Assembly (NCBI RefSeq): GCF_014287275.1
Contig: NZ_JACONZ010000002.1
Location: forward strand, 496,001 to 560,000
Reading direction: 5' to 3'
Source: Anaerofilum hominis
Lineage (GTDB): Bacteria > Bacillota > Clostridia > Oscillospirales > Ruminococcaceae
Length of the DNA stretch: 64,000 nucleotides
Shown: one piece after another, positions 18,706 to 27,404 of the stretch
Numbering within the stretch: the stretch's first letter is position 1
Layout of the letters: each line of letters begins with the position of its first letter
The notes under the pieces: generated by a model
Told to the model about the DNA's origin: nothing
The model's input: the letters and a program-made list of their open reading frames with translations, nothing else
Database searches by the model: none
Made by a program: the position numbers and the translations under genes

Positions 18706-19338
18706 ATGAATCTGATCCTTTTGGGCGCGCCGGGCGCCGGCAAAGGCACCCAGGCAGAAATCATCTGTGAAAAGTTCTCCATCCCCGCCGTCAGCACCGG
18801 CAACATCCTGCGGGAGGCCGTGAAAAACGGCACCGAGATGGGCAAGAAAGCAAAGGCCTATATCGACGGGGGCAAACTGGTGCCGGACGACGTGATCATC
18901 AGCATCATCAAAGAGCGTCTCTGTGAACCCGACTGCGAGAACGGCTTTATCCTGGACGGCGTGCCCCGCACGGTCGTCCAGGCCGAGGCCATCGAAAAGG
19001 CGGGCATCCGCATCGACAAGGTCATCGACATCGAGGTGGCGGACGGGGACATCGTCAAGCGGCTGTCCGGGCGGCGCGTCTGCGCCTCCTGCGGCGCCAG
19101 CTACCACACCGTCTACAAGCCCTCGTCCGACCCCAGCAAGTGCGACCGCTGCGGCGGCGAGCTGATCGTGCGCAAAGACGACGAGCCCGCCACCGTGCTG
19201 GAGCGCCTGGCGGTCTATCACGAGCAGACGGAACCCCTGAAAGACTTCTACGCGGCCCGCGGCAAGCTGGCCGTCGTCGAAGGGCAGGAGGAGGTCGCGG
19301 ACACCACCGCCCTCGTCCTCAAAGCCCTGGAGGCGTGA
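18706..19338 (+). CDS. adk: Adenylate kinase, zinc-lid type
   Basis: Adenylate kinase interconverts ATP + AMP and 2 ADP. The 210 residues show the P-loop LGAPGAGKGTQ (residues 6-16), the AMP-binding TGNILR, and a long LID domain with four cysteines (C126, C129, C146, C149) that bind structural zinc. The usual DGFPR motif reads DGVPR (84-88). It follows secY with AGGAGGG upstream, and map follows in a different frame. Confidence 0.97.
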   Translation: MNLILLGAPGAGKGTQAEIICEKFSIPAVSTGNILREAVKNGTEMGKKAKAYIDGGKLVPDDVIISIIKERLCEPDCENGFILDGVPRTVVQAEAIEKAGIRIDKVIDIEVADGDIVKRLSGRRVCASCGASYHTVYKPSSDPSKCDRCGGELIVRKDDEPATVLERLAVYHEQTEPLKDFYAARGKLAVVEGQEEVADTTALVLKALEA

Positions 19339-19340
19339 GC

Positions 19341-20093
19341 GTGATCTCAGTAAAGACTCCGGGGGAGATCGAACTCATGCGCGAAGCCGGCCGCATCTCC
19401 GCGCGGGCGCTGCAGCTCGGCGGCGAGGCGGTGCGGCCGGGGGTCACCACCGCCCATGTGAACAAGGTGATCCACGACTATATTGTCAGCCAGGGCGCCA
19501 CGCCGAATTTTCTAGGGCTGTACGGCTTTCCCGCCTCGGCCTGCATTTCGGTCAACGACACGGTCATCCACGGCATCCCCAGCACCTCGCAGGTGATCCG
19601 CGAGGGGGATATCGTCAGCATCGACACCGGCGCGCTTTACAGGGGCTGGCACGGCGACAACGCCGGCACCTTTGTGGCGGGCGAGGCCAGCGAGGAGGCA
19701 AAGCGCCTGATCGCAGTCACCACCCAGAGTTTTTATGAAGGGCTCAAGGCGGCTGTGGTCGGGGGCAGGGTCGGCGATATCTCGCAGGCGATCCAGCGGT
19801 ATGTGGAGGCCAACGGCTTTTCCATTGTGCGCGAGTATGTGGGCCACGGCCTGGGCCGCGAGCTGCACGAGGACCCGGAAGTGCCGAACTTCGGCCACGC
19901 GGGCCGGGGCGCACGGCTGGTGGCCGGCATGACGCTGGCTGTCGAGCCCATGGTCAACGCGGGCGGCGCGGCGGTGCGGCAGATGCCGGACGGCTGGGCC
20001 GTAAAGACCAAGGACGGCTCGCTGAGCGCGCATTTTGAGCGCTCGATCGTGATCACCGCCAAAGGGCCTGTCATCCTGACCGACCCGGAATAG
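19341..20093 (+). CDS. map: Methionine aminopeptidase type I
   Basis: This enzyme removes N-terminal methionine from nascent proteins. The 250 residues contain the five metal ligands in canonical context: D95 (SIDTGA), D106 (HGDNAGTF), H169 (GHGLGRELHE), E202 (AVEPMV) and E233 (HFERS). The frame extends upstream inside adk; GTG 19341 (ISVKTPGEIELMREAG) is chosen because homology starts there and GGAGG lies 7 nt before it. Confidence 0.96.
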   Translation: MISVKTPGEIELMREAGRISARALQLGGEAVRPGVTTAHVNKVIHDYIVSQGATPNFLGLYGFPASACISVNDTVIHGIPSTSQVIREGDIVSIDTGALYRGWHGDNAGTFVAGEASEEAKRLIAVTTQSFYEGLKAAVVGGRVGDISQAIQRYVEANGFSIVREYVGHGLGRELHEDPEVPNFGHAGRGARLVAGMTLAVEPMVNAGGAAVRQMPDGWAVKTKDGSLSAHFERSIVITAKGPVILTDPE

Positions 20094-20104
20094 GAGGGGA
20101 CGGG

Positions 20105-20359
20105 ATGGACTTTACCAGAGGCCGGATCGTCCGCTCGCGCGCGGGCCGCGACAAGGGCCTGTATCTGGCCGTCCTCGCCGACGCGGGGGACCGGGTGCTG
20201 GTCGCAAACGGCCGCGGGCGGCGCGTCTCGGCGCCCAAGGCAAAGAACCCCGCGCATCTCGCGCCCACCACGGTGGTGCTGGCGGAGGGAGAGCTCGGGT
20301 CCGACAAACTGCTCAGCGCTGCGATCGCCGCGGCATTCCCGGCGGCGCAGGGGATTTAA
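20105..20359 (+). CDS. KOW-domain RNA-binding protein
   Basis: This 84-residue protein has an N-terminal KOW-like segment ([19 protein letters not shown]) and belongs to the L14e-like KOW proteins found between map and infA in many Clostridia. It is predicted to bind RNA or ribosomes; the function is not established. AGGAGGGG precedes ATG 20105. Confidence 0.85.
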   Translation: MDFTRGRIVRSRAGRDKGLYLAVLADAGDRVLVANGRGRRVSAPKAKNPAHLAPTTVVLAEGELGSDKLLSAAIAAAFPAAQGI

Positions 20360-20372
20360 GGGGGGTAACCGC

Positions 20373-20591
20373 TTGTCTAAAGACGATGTCATCGAGGTTG
20401 AAGGGGTTGTGGTCGAGGCCATGCCCAACGCGATGTTCCTGGTGGAGCTCGCCAACGGTCACCGCTTATTGGCCCACATTTCCGGCAAGCTGCGGATGAA
20501 CTTTATCCGCATCCTGCCCGGCGATAAGGTAACATTAGAGATGTCGCCCTACGATCTGACCAAGGGCCGCATCACATGGCGCTCGAAATAA
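20373..20591 (+). CDS. infA: Translation initiation factor IF-1
   Basis: IF-1 binds the 30S A site during initiation. The 72-residue OB-fold sequence matches in full ([39 protein letters not shown]). The start is TTG at 20373, with a GGGGGG-type ribosome binding site upstream. A TTG start may keep expression low relative to neighbours. Confidence 0.97.
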   Translation: MSKDDVIEVEGVVVEAMPNAMFLVELANGHRLLAHISGKLRMNFIRILPGDKVTLEMSPYDLTKGRITWRSK

Positions 20592-20618
20592 GGGCGCGCG
20601 AGTTAAGGAGGTACCATT

Positions 20619-20732
20619 ATGAAGGTAAAACCTTCCGTTAAGCCTATGTGCGAGAAGTGCAAGGTCATCAAGCGCAAGGGTCGCGTGATGGTGATCTGCC
20701 CCAATCCGAAACACAAACAGCGTCAGGGTTAA
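20619..20732 (+). CDS. rpmJ: 50S ribosomal protein L36 (zinc form)
   Basis: This 37-residue protein ([20 protein letters not shown] and the following residues) has the zinc ligands C11, C14, C27 and H32. AAGGAGG lies 8 nt before the ATG. Its place between infA and rpsM is the standard one. Confidence 0.97.
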   Translation: MKVKPSVKPMCEKCKVIKRKGRVMVICPNPKHKQRQG

Positions 20733-20767
20733 GACGCAAGTAAAGAAATAGGAGGTGCAAGGGAATT

Positions 20768-21136
20768 ATGGCACGTATTGCCGGAGTTGACCTGCCCAGA
20801 GAGAAGCGAGTCGAGATCGGCCTGACCTATATCTACGGCGTTGGCCGCAGCGCGGCCAAGGAGATCCTCGAGGCCACCAAGATCAATCCCGATACCCGCG
20901 TGAAGGACCTGACTCACGACGAGGAGAACCTTATCCGTGATTACATCGACAAGCACATGACCGTCGAGGGTGACCTTCGCCGCAACGTCGCGCTGGATAT
21001 CAAGCGCCTGACCGAGATCGGCTGCTATCGCGGCATCCGTCACCGCAAGGGCCTGCCCGTCCGCGGCCAGCGCAGCAAGACCAACGCGCGCACCCGCAAA
21101 GGCCCGAAGCGCACGGTCGCCAACAAGAAGAAGTAA
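20768..21136 (+). CDS. rpsM: 30S ribosomal protein S13
   Basis: S13 sits in the 30S head and contacts P-site tRNA and 50S bridges. The 122 residues start [20 protein letters not shown] and end with the basic tail containing [17 protein letters not shown]. It begins the alpha-operon part with rpsK, rpsD, rpoA and rplQ. Confidence 0.98.
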   Translation: MARIAGVDLPREKRVEIGLTYIYGVGRSAAKEILEATKINPDTRVKDLTHDEENLIRDYIDKHMTVEGDLRRNVALDIKRLTEIGCYRGIRHRKGLPVRGQRSKTNARTRKGPKRTVANKKK

Positions 21137-21155
21137 CCATAGGAGGTATAGGTTC

Positions 21156-21560
21156 ATGGCAACAAAAGCAGCTGCGAAAAAGACTGCAGTGCGCCGGAAA
21201 CGCGAACGCAAAAATATCGACCGCGGCCAGGCACACATCCAGAGCACGTTTAACAACACCATTGTAACCATCACCGACGTGCAGGGCAACGCGATTTCCT
21301 GGTCCAGCACCGGCGGCCTGGGCTTCCGTGGTTCAAGAAAAAGCACCCCGTTTGCCGCCCAGATGGCAGCGGAGACCGCCGCCAAGGCTGCGATGGAGCA
21401 TGGTCTGAAATCCGTTGAGGTTTTCGTCAAGGGCCCGGGGCAGGGCCGTGAAGCCGCGATCCGCGCTCTGCAGGCGGCCGGCCTGGAGGTAAATATGATC
21501 AAGGACGTTACCCCCATTCCCCACAACGGATGCCGCCCCCCCAAGCGTCGCCGCGTTTAA
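21156..21560 (+). CDS. rpsK: 30S ribosomal protein S11
   Basis: S11 lies on the 30S platform. The 134 residues include [33 protein letters not shown] and the C-terminal [16 protein letters not shown]. Normal AGGAGG site and spacing. Confidence 0.98.
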   Translation: MATKAAAKKTAVRRKRERKNIDRGQAHIQSTFNNTIVTITDVQGNAISWSSTGGLGFRGSRKSTPFAAQMAAETAAKAAMEHGLKSVEVFVKGPGQGREAAIRALQAAGLEVNMIKDVTPIPHNGCRPPKRRRV

Positions 21561-21579
21561 TTTGTAAGGAGGAACAAGA

Positions 21580-22200
21580 ATGGCAAGATATACAGGCGCA
21601 GTATGCCGTCAGTGCCGTCGTGAAGGCCAGAAGCTCTTTTTGAAGGGCGAACGGTGCTATTCCGACAAGTGCGCGCTTACCCGCAGAAACTTTGCCCCCG
21701 GCCAGCACGGCCAGGCCCGCAAAAAGGTCTCCGAGTACGGCGTCCAGCTGCGCGCGAAACAGAAAGCGAAAAAATACTATGGCGTTTTCGAGAGCCAGTT
21801 CCGCAAATACTTCGAGATGGCCGAGCGCAAGGCCGGCATGACCGGCGAAAATCTGCTCAGGATCCTTGAGAGCAGAATGGACAATATCGTCTATCGCGCC
21901 GGTTACGCCATGAGCCGCGCCGAAGCGCGCCAGCTTGTGCTGCACCGCCATTTCACCGTCAACGGCCAGATCGTCAACATCCCCTCCTACCTTGTGAAAG
22001 AGGGCGACGTGATCGAGCTGCGCACCCGCGACTGCGAAAAGATCAAGGGCAGCGTCGAGAAGAACGCCGGCCGCCCCACCCCCGTGTGGATGACCGCCGA
22101 CCGCGATAACTTCAAAACCACTGTCACCCGTCTGCCTGACCGCGCTGATATCGACTTCGACGTTGAAGAGCATCTCATCGTTGAGCTTTACTCCAAGTAA
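21580..22200 (+). CDS. rpsD: 30S ribosomal protein S4 (zinc form)
   Basis: S4 is a primary 16S rRNA binder and a translational regulator of alpha operons. The 206 residues have an N-terminal four-cysteine cluster (CRQC and CYSDKC) typical of the zinc form and the S4 RNA-binding domain (RLDN-like [20 protein letters not shown]). A 74-nt gap with a hairpin follows before rpoA. Confidence 0.98.
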   Translation: MARYTGAVCRQCRREGQKLFLKGERCYSDKCALTRRNFAPGQHGQARKKVSEYGVQLRAKQKAKKYYGVFESQFRKYFEMAERKAGMTGENLLRILESRMDNIVYRAGYAMSRAEARQLVLHRHFTVNGQIVNIPSYLVKEGDVIELRTRDCEKIKGSVEKNAGRPTPVWMTADRDNFKTTVTRLPDRADIDFDVEEHLIVELYSK

Positions 22201-22233
22201 CCCGATAAGTAGCATAGGGAATGCGAATCTATG

Positions 22234-22252
22234 GCAGAGGCTTTGCCTCTGC
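22234..22252 (+). other. Hairpin upstream of rpoA
   Basis: GCAGAGGC and GCCTCTGC form a perfect 8-bp stem with a 3-nt loop, followed by a short T-rich TTTA and then the rpoA ribosome binding site (AAGGAGG). It could modulate rpoA expression or mRNA processing. Confidence 0.6.
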
Positions 22253-22274
22253 TTTACAAGGAGGGTTTTTCTGA

Positions 22275-23228
22275 ATGATTGAGATCGAAAGGCCGAAAAT
22301 TGATACAGCCACCCTCAGCGCGGACGGCCGCTACGGCAAGTTCGTCGTAGAGCCTCTTGAACGCGGTTTCGGCACGACGCTGGGCAACAGCCTGCGCCGT
22401 GTGCTGCTCTCCTCCCTGCCCGGCGTCGCCATCACCTCGGTGAAGATCGACGGTGTTGTGCATGAATTCTCCACGATCGAGGGCGTGAAAGAGGACGTCA
22501 CCGAGATCGTCCTGAACCTGAAGGGCGTTCGCGCGAAGCTCTTTTCCGAAGGCCCCAAGACGGTCCGTATCGAGGCCAACGGCGAGTGCGAAGTCACTGC
22601 CGGCAGCGTCCAGCAGGACGCCGAGATCGAGATCCTCAACCCGGACTGGCACATCGCGACCCTGGACGAGGGCGCAAAGCTGGTTATGGAGCTTGTCTTT
22701 GACAAGGGCCGCGGCTATGTGCCCGCCGACCGCAACAAGCAGAACGCGGAGTTCGCCACGCTTGGTGCGATCGCGGTGGACAGCATTTACACCCCGGTTT
22801 TAAAGGTCAACTATACTGTGGAGAACACCCGTGTGGGCCAGATCACCGACTATGACAAGCTGACGCTGGAGGTTTGGACCGACGGCATCATCAACGCGAA
22901 AGAGGCTGTCAGCCTTGCCGCGCGGATCATGACCGAGCATCTGAACCTGTTTGTCAACCTGTCTCAGGAGGCGATCGACGCTGAGATCATGGTGGAGAAG
23001 GACGACAAGGGCAAAGAAAAGGTCCTCGAGATGACGATCGAGGAGCTGGACCTGTCGGTCCGTTCGTTCAACTGCCTCAAGCGCGCGGGCATCAATACGG
23101 TCGAAGACCTCATCAGCAAGAGCGAGGACGAGATGATGAAAGTGCGCAATCTGGGCCGCAAGAGCCTGGAGGAGGTCATCTCCAAGCTGGAATCTCTCGG
23201 CTTCAAGCTGAGTAAGGACGACGAGTAA
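22275..23228 (+). CDS. rpoA: DNA-directed RNA polymerase subunit alpha
   Basis: The alpha dimer scaffolds RNA polymerase. The 317 residues have the N-terminal assembly domain ([20 protein letters not shown], residues about 30-49) and a C-terminal domain ([19 protein letters not shown], then [12 protein letters not shown]) for UP-element and activator contacts. AAGGAGGG lies before ATG 22275. Confidence 0.98.
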   Translation: MIEIERPKIDTATLSADGRYGKFVVEPLERGFGTTLGNSLRRVLLSSLPGVAITSVKIDGVVHEFSTIEGVKEDVTEIVLNLKGVRAKLFSEGPKTVRIEANGECEVTAGSVQQDAEIEILNPDWHIATLDEGAKLVMELVFDKGRGYVPADRNKQNAEFATLGAIAVDSIYTPVLKVNYTVENTRVGQITDYDKLTLEVWTDGIINAKEAVSLAARIMTEHLNLFVNLSQEAIDAEIMVEKDDKGKEKVLEMTIEELDLSVRSFNCLKRAGINTVEDLISKSEDEMMKVRNLGRKSLEEVISKLESLGFKLSKDDE

Positions 23229-23302
23229 AAAGACATGGAGGAATGCGGCGCGGCCCAGTGCCTGCTGCCGGTTCCCCGATTACTGCAAAGGAGTGAATTG
23301 GG

Positions 23303-23644
23303 ATGCCCGGTACAAGAAAGCTTGGCAGAACCAGCGATAGCCGCAGGGCTATGCTCAGGGCGATGGTCACCTACCTTTTCGAAAAAGGCAAGATTGAGAC
23401 CACGGTTACCCGAGCGAAAGAAGTTCGCGCTGTTGCCGAAAAGATGATCACACTCGGCAAGCAGGACTCCCTGCATGCGAAACGGCAGATCTATTCTTTT
23501 ATCACCAAAGAGGATGTTGCCAAAAAACTGATCGACGAGCTTGGCCCGAAGTATGCCGACCGCAACGGCGGCTACACCCGCATCATCAAGATCGGCGCGC
23601 GCCGCGGCGACGCTGCCGAGATGGCGGTCATCGAGCTGGTCTGA
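23303..23644 (+). CDS. rplQ: 50S ribosomal protein L17
   Basis: L17 lies near the tunnel exit. The 113 residues start [20 protein letters not shown] and end [17 protein letters not shown]...[14 protein letters not shown] in outline. An AAGGAG site precedes ATG 23303. It is the last gene of the ribosomal operon and is followed by a strong terminator. Confidence 0.98.
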   Translation: MPGTRKLGRTSDSRRAMLRAMVTYLFEKGKIETTVTRAKEVRAVAEKMITLGKQDSLHAKRQIYSFITKEDVAKKLIDELGPKYADRNGGYTRIIKIGARRGDAAEMAVIELV

Positions 23645-23666
23645 GCGACCGACTGAACTGAACTGA

Positions 23667-23721
23667 AAACTTCCCGCACGCAGGCGGCCCGGCAGGGCCG
23701 CTGGGGGCGGGAAGTTTTTTT
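23667..23721 (+). terminator. Terminator of the ribosomal protein operon
   Basis: AACTTCCCGC (about 23669-23678) pairs with GCGGGAAGTT (about 23707-23716), with a structured loop, followed by a T tract. Confidence 0.9.
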
Positions 23722-23748
23722 GCATCCGCTTGTTCCGCGTGCTACAAT
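23720..23748 (+). promoter_or_regulatory. Promoter of the DUF6506 gene
   Basis: TTGCAT (23720-23725) and TACAAT (23743-23748) are 17 bp apart. The -35 overlaps the end of the preceding terminator's T tract. Confidence 0.65.
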
Positions 23749-23817
23749 AAAGCTGATAAGACCTCTGAGGCGCGGCCCGGAGGAAATGGCGAAGCGGAAA
23801 GGGGGGAAGATCAGAGG

Positions 23818-24120
23818 ATGAAAGAGCGAAAATTTGCTTTTTTGCTCAAAGGTGAGGATTACGACCCGGTGGTCCAGCAGACCTTTTTTGAAACGCCTTT
23901 TATGACGACCTACGTGTTCACGGTGCGCAATTTTGAAGAGGCGGCCGCAAAGGTGCAGGCGCTGGCAGAGGAGGGTTTTGGGGTCATTGAGCTCTGCGGC
24001 GCTTTCGGCCCGGAAAAAGCGCGGGAGTATCAGAAACTCACAGGGGGCAGGGTGGCGATCGGCTACGTCACGCATGACCCGGAGCAGGACCCGCTGTTTG
24101 CGGCCTTTTTTGGCGCGTGA
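23818..24120 (+). CDS. DUF6506 family protein
   Basis: This 100-residue soluble protein (KERKFAFLLKGEDYDP, then GVIELCGAFGPEKA and VAIGYVTHDPEQD) matches DUF6506. The function is unknown. It is a single-gene transcript with its own promoter and terminator. Confidence 0.8.
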   Translation: MKERKFAFLLKGEDYDPVVQQTFFETPFMTTYVFTVRNFEEAAAKVQALAEEGFGVIELCGAFGPEKAREYQKLTGGRVAIGYVTHDPEQDPLFAAFFGA

Positions 24121-24206
24121 GGTAAGGTTGCCGCAAGAGACAAAAAAGGAAAGCGGCCCCCGGCGCGCGGCAGTCCGCCCCCTGCCCGGGGCGCTGCAAA
24201 GGCTTT

Positions 24207-24253
24207 AAAAAACAGAGCGTGATATTTACATAAAATATCACGCTCTGTTTTTT
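24207..24253. terminator. Bidirectional intrinsic terminator
   Basis: AACAGAGCGTGATATTT and its complement AATATCACGCTCTGTT form a long stem with A and T tracts on the two sides. It ends the DUF6506 transcript and the remnant on the opposite strand. Confidence 0.92.
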
Positions 24254-24264
24254 GTTTTGGAAGC

Positions 24265-24504
24265 TCAGACCGTGGTGTTGGCCAAAGGCATCCAGTCCAG
24301 AACACGCTGGATATGGGTGTCCCAGTAATCCCAATCATGGATGCCGGAATGCTCTTCATAGGTGAGATCGACCCCCAGCTGTTCCAGGGCGCGGCGCATC
24401 TGCTGGTTGGCCTCATAGGTGAAGTCCTCGGTGCCCACCGTTTGGAACAGGCGGGGCAGCGGCTTGCCTGCCGCGAGGAGATCCTTGATCTGAACGAGCA
24501 GGTT
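24265..24504 (-). pseudogene. C-terminal remnant of an esterase (truncated)
   Basis: The last ~79 codons on the minus strand match the end of tributyrin esterase/esterase D-like alpha/beta hydrolases: LPRLFQTVGTEDFTYEANQQ, then HSGIHDWDYWDTHIQRVL with the catalytic His. The nucleophile and N-terminal three quarters are absent from the window. Upstream of about 24504 the sequence abruptly becomes AT-rich and unrelated, so the gene was broken at the edge of the island at 24505-25540. Confidence 0.75.
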
Positions 24505-24704
24505 CACCTCCCAATGTGGTATAAAGGCATATGGGGAGTAGTCATAGACAGTTTCGACTACTCCCACAACCTTGAAAAGGGTACAAAAACATTGTATATT
24601 GAAGCTAAAATATAGTTGCAACTGTTAGTTGCGGGATCGCATACTCCGATATGTAGTGTTCTACCGCTTATATTTGGTATGCTTAAAGCGGAAGGAGGAG
24701 CAAA

Positions 24705-25154
24705 GTGTTATCTGAAAAATTGTATATGCTTCGAAAGAAAAGTGGTCTTTCACAAGAGCAACTTGCAGAACAATTAAATGTATCGCGTCAGGCTATTTCA
24801 AAGTGGGAGTCTGGAACATCTATCCCAGAGAGTGATAAACTCATTGCGATTAGTCAATATTTCAATGTGACACTGGATCACCTGATGAAAGAAGATAGTG
24901 ACGGCAATTTGCAACCAGCATCAACCGATGGATCGCATGGACTATCACAGAAGATGATTGCAGGGATTGTACTATGTGTTGCAGGTATTATTGGTCTGAT
25001 CCTATGGGGATTGATTTCAATATTTCACCCTACTGTATCAGCTCAAATCAGTGAGTCATCTATGATAAATATAGATGGTAACGGAATGTTGCTGATAGCT
25101 TGTGTCGTTGCAATTATTATTGGAGCAGTTGTACTCCTGAACGGCCGGAAATAG
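24705..25154 (+). CDS. XRE-family transcriptional regulator with C-terminal membrane segments
   Basis: The 149-residue protein has an N-terminal Cro/C1-type helix-turn-helix (about residues 7-60; LSQEQLAEQLNVSRQAISKW is diagnostic), a short linker and two predicted transmembrane helices (about 86-108 and 125-145). Such membrane-anchored XRE proteins are common in Clostridia next to small membrane or transport genes. It starts at GTG 24705 with GGAAGGAGG upstream. Codon use is AT-rich, unlike the surrounding chromosome. It is probably co-transcribed with the small membrane gene 16 nt downstream. Confidence 0.88.
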   Translation: MLSEKLYMLRKKSGLSQEQLAEQLNVSRQAISKWESGTSIPESDKLIAISQYFNVTLDHLMKEDSDGNLQPASTDGSHGLSQKMIAGIVLCVAGIIGLILWGLISIFHPTVSAQISESSMINIDGNGMLLIACVVAIIIGAVVLLNGRK

Positions 25155-25170
25155 TAAGGAGGAATTCTCT

Positions 25171-25389
25171 ATGAAAAAACTTAGTAGCATTTTTGGACTG
25201 TTGGCAATCATTCTGACCAATGTCATGTGCGCTGTGGTTGGATATAACTATGCAACGATGCTCTGCGGTATCAAGCACATGGGGTTCAGTGCCCCGGCTA
25301 ATACCGCATTCTTGCTTGCAATCCCTTACTTGATCGGTGTCGTGATGTGCATTGTGATTGCTTTGGTACTGAGAAAGAAGGGGAAGTAA
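25171..25389 (+). CDS. Small two-helix membrane protein
   Basis: This 72-residue protein has two transmembrane helices (about residues 6-28 and 45-66) and a basic C-terminus (LRKKGK). AAGGAGG precedes ATG 25171. The family was not recognised. It lies directly after the XRE gene within the AT-rich island and is likely its functional partner. Confidence 0.7.
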   Translation: MKKLSSIFGLLAIILTNVMCAVVGYNYATMLCGIKHMGFSAPANTAFLLAIPYLIGVVMCIVIALVLRKKGK

Positions 25390-25562
25390 TTTTATCTACC
25401 AAATCGTATGGGGCTACCTCTGTATGGGGGGAGCTCTTTTTATGCCTTTGAATGAATAAAACTACATTAGTAACCCCTAACTATACTCCGGGAACACAAA
25501 AGAGAATGGGGATAAAAATAAAAAGCTGATTCAGCTAAATAGTTCATCGCCCGCCCGGGGAC
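25390..25562. other. Intergenic tail of the AT-rich island
   Basis: Sequence is AT-rich with a possible weak stem ending in GAGCTCTTTTT near 25430-25441 that might terminate the island operon. No gene is seen. Confidence 0.4.
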
Positions 25563-25593
25563 AAAAAAACATCCGGGCCAGCGGGCCCGGATG
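25563..25593 (-). terminator. Intrinsic terminator of the second LCP gene
   Basis: CATCCGGGCC and GGCCCGGATG form the stem. On the minus strand it is followed by seven Ts. Confidence 0.9.
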
Positions 25594-25639
25594 CCGGGAA
25601 AAAACGATGGAAAAGCGGCCGCCCCAGGGGGGCGGGGCG

Positions 25640-26809
25640 TCAGCCCGCCGGGCCGCCGTCCGCAGGGTCTGCGGTGTCCAGAGATTCTATGCTGTGCAGG
25701 TCCTCATTGGTCTGCCCCAGCGTGAAGTCGCCCTCCGGGATGAGGGGCAGGCCCAGCGTGTCGGCCGGCACAGGGTCTGCGTAAGGGCGGAAATGATCGT
25801 TCAGCAAAACGGCAAGATTGTCCTTGTTGATGCCGTAACAGGCTTCCGGCTTGGAGGTCGCCGTGTTGAGCCGGGTGACAGGGCCGCCGGGGCAGCGGAC
25901 AAAGCCGATATCGGTCCCCTCCATCTCCATGATGACGGAGGCAAAAGAGAGCATGTCCCCCACGCTCATATCGGTGTTGACGTAGGTGATAAAGCCGGGC
26001 ATCACCTTGATCACGTCGCTCATGGGAAAGCTTTTAAAGGTGGAAAAAAGCGCCTTGTAGAAGTATTGCTGGGTCTCCAGCCGCTTGTAGTCGGCCTGGC
26101 TGTAGTTGCGGTTGCGCAGGATCAGCTCGGCGGTCTCCCCGCTGATCCTGTGCACGCCCTGGTTTGCCACCAGCGTTTCCTGGCCGGTGACCTTGTCCTT
26201 TTGCACGATATCCCAGGGGACATACATCTCAACGCCGCCCAGCACATTGATCAGCGATTTAAAGGCGGCCATGTCGATGGTGACATAGTGGTCCACCGGC
26301 AGCTGGAACTGGTCGTTGAGCAGCTTTGCCAGATTGGAGATGCGGTTGGTGGTGTCCTCGCCATGGCTGTAGACGGCGTTGATCTTGCAGGTGCCGCCGG
26401 TGGACACCTGCTCGCCCACATAGGTATCCCGGGGGATCTGCAGCGCATTCATCGTGTTTTTTTCCACGTCCAGCGAAACGTAAAGAATGACGTCGGTCAT
26501 GCCCTGGCCCTCGCCGTAGTCGCGGCCGTCGTCGTCCGCGTCATAGTCGATCCCGCAGACCAGATAATGGACGACTTTCGCTTTCATCTCGGGGGCGGTG
26601 GTCACCACGTCGCTGGTGAGCTGGCCCGCGTCTCCCTCGGTGATCTGGGAATCCAGATAAAAATAGACTGCGGCAAAAGCGATGCCGCCTGCCAGCACCA
26701 GAGCGGCCAGCACGATGCAGACGATCACGACCACCCTTTTGGATGTGCTCATCTTATTGTCCCGTTTGCCGGGCTGCTGCGGGCCCGGATCTGTAGTTGG
26801 TTTTTCCAA
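25640..26809 (-). CDS. LytR-CpsA-Psr (LCP) family protein
   Basis: This second LCP enzyme has a cytoplasmic N-terminal tail, one transmembrane helix (about residues 25-48) and an LCP domain. Typical blocks are LVCGIDYD, MTDVILYVSLDVEKNTM, IPRDTYV and the closing ELILRNRNYSQADYKRLETQQ, with the basic/acidic ligand residues. The start is taken as TTG 26809 because GGGAGG lies 7 nt upstream; the first ATG (codon 20) has no ribosome binding site. The product is 389 residues. It likely attaches wall polymers, and sits alone between terminators. Confidence 0.88.
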   Translation of the reverse strand: MEKPTTDPGPQQPGKRDNKMSTSKRVVVIVCIVLAALVLAGGIAFAAVYFYLDSQITEGDAGQLTSDVVTTAPEMKAKVVHYLVCGIDYDADDDGRDYGEGQGMTDVILYVSLDVEKNTMNALQIPRDTYVGEQVSTGGTCKINAVYSHGEDTTNRISNLAKLLNDQFQLPVDHYVTIDMAAFKSLINVLGGVEMYVPWDIVQKDKVTGQETLVANQGVHRISGETAELILRNRNYSQADYKRLETQQYFYKALFSTFKSFPMSDVIKVMPGFITYVNTDMSVGDMLSFASVIMEMEGTDIGFVRCPGGPVTRLNTATSKPEACYGINKDNLAVLLNDHFRPYADPVPADTLGLPLIPEGDFTLGQTNEDLHSIESLDTADPADGGPAG

Positions 26810-27187
26810 AGCAGAACCTCCCAAAGAAAAATATAGGCCAAATGGCCGGACGGGACCCCGGAGAGGGACCCGCAAAAAACAGAGTACAAAAGCGCAAAAG
26901 CGGTTGCTGAAAACTGCGCCTGCACAGGGCTTGCAGGTGATTCAGCACAGCCAGGGCGCGCTGCCGCCCCTTTTTACAGGGCAAAGCAGACGTTTTAAAC
27001 AGTGAAATTGAAATTGCCGCGCCGTAAACGCGAAAAGGGAAAGGGGAGCGGGTCCCCCTCAAAGGACCGCCGCCCCGCAGAAGACAGGCGGTGCGGCATA
27101 AACGGGGTACCATAAAAACTGGTTTTGCGCATCAGAAGCCGGCTGCTCTCTGCGCGTGAGCGCGGAGAGCGAGGCGCTGCGCAGCTT
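26810..27187. other. Gene-free region upstream of the second LCP gene
   Basis: Open frames in this region are short, overlapping and unlike known proteins. It must hold the LCP promoter on the minus strand, but no convincing -35/-10 pair was found. Confidence 0.4.
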
Positions 27188-27218
27188 GGTATAATAACCG
27201 CTCTGCGGTTATTATACC
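27188..27218. repeat. Perfect 13-bp inverted repeat with facing extended -10 motifs
   Basis: GGTATAATAACCG, 5 nt, then CGGTTATTATACC. Each arm carries TGGTATAAT or its mirror ATGGTATAAT, so both strands present an extended -10 element. No T tract follows, so it is not a standard terminator. Confidence 0.6.
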
Positions 27219-27322
27219 ATAAAAGCGGTTTGAAACCACGAAATTTGTAAATTTAAGGCAAACACTTCGTCCGCAGCAGCCGAAGAATTTTCGATGCAGG
27301 GGGAACTTTTTTCCATTCTAAC

Positions 27323-27362
27323 AAAAAAAGAGGACCGCAGCCATCGAGTGGGCTTACGGTCC
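27323..27362 (-). terminator. Intrinsic terminator of trhA
   Basis: On the minus strand GGACCG...GCC pairs with GGC...CGGTCC and is followed by a CTTTTTTTG tract. Confidence 0.75.
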
Positions 27363-27404
27363 GGGCGGAATACTTTCAGTTTTGTAAGGGCGAGGGGAAG
27401 ATGG

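Larger units (their letters stand above)
24505..25540. mobile_element. AT-rich, probably transferred island
   Basis: Base composition and codon use change sharply from GC-rich to AT-rich (AAA, ATT and TTA codons) at about 24505 and back at about 25545. The island carries an XRE regulator and a small membrane protein. Its left edge truncates an esterase gene. No integrase, transposase or clear terminal repeats were seen, so the mechanism is unknown. Confidence 0.6.
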
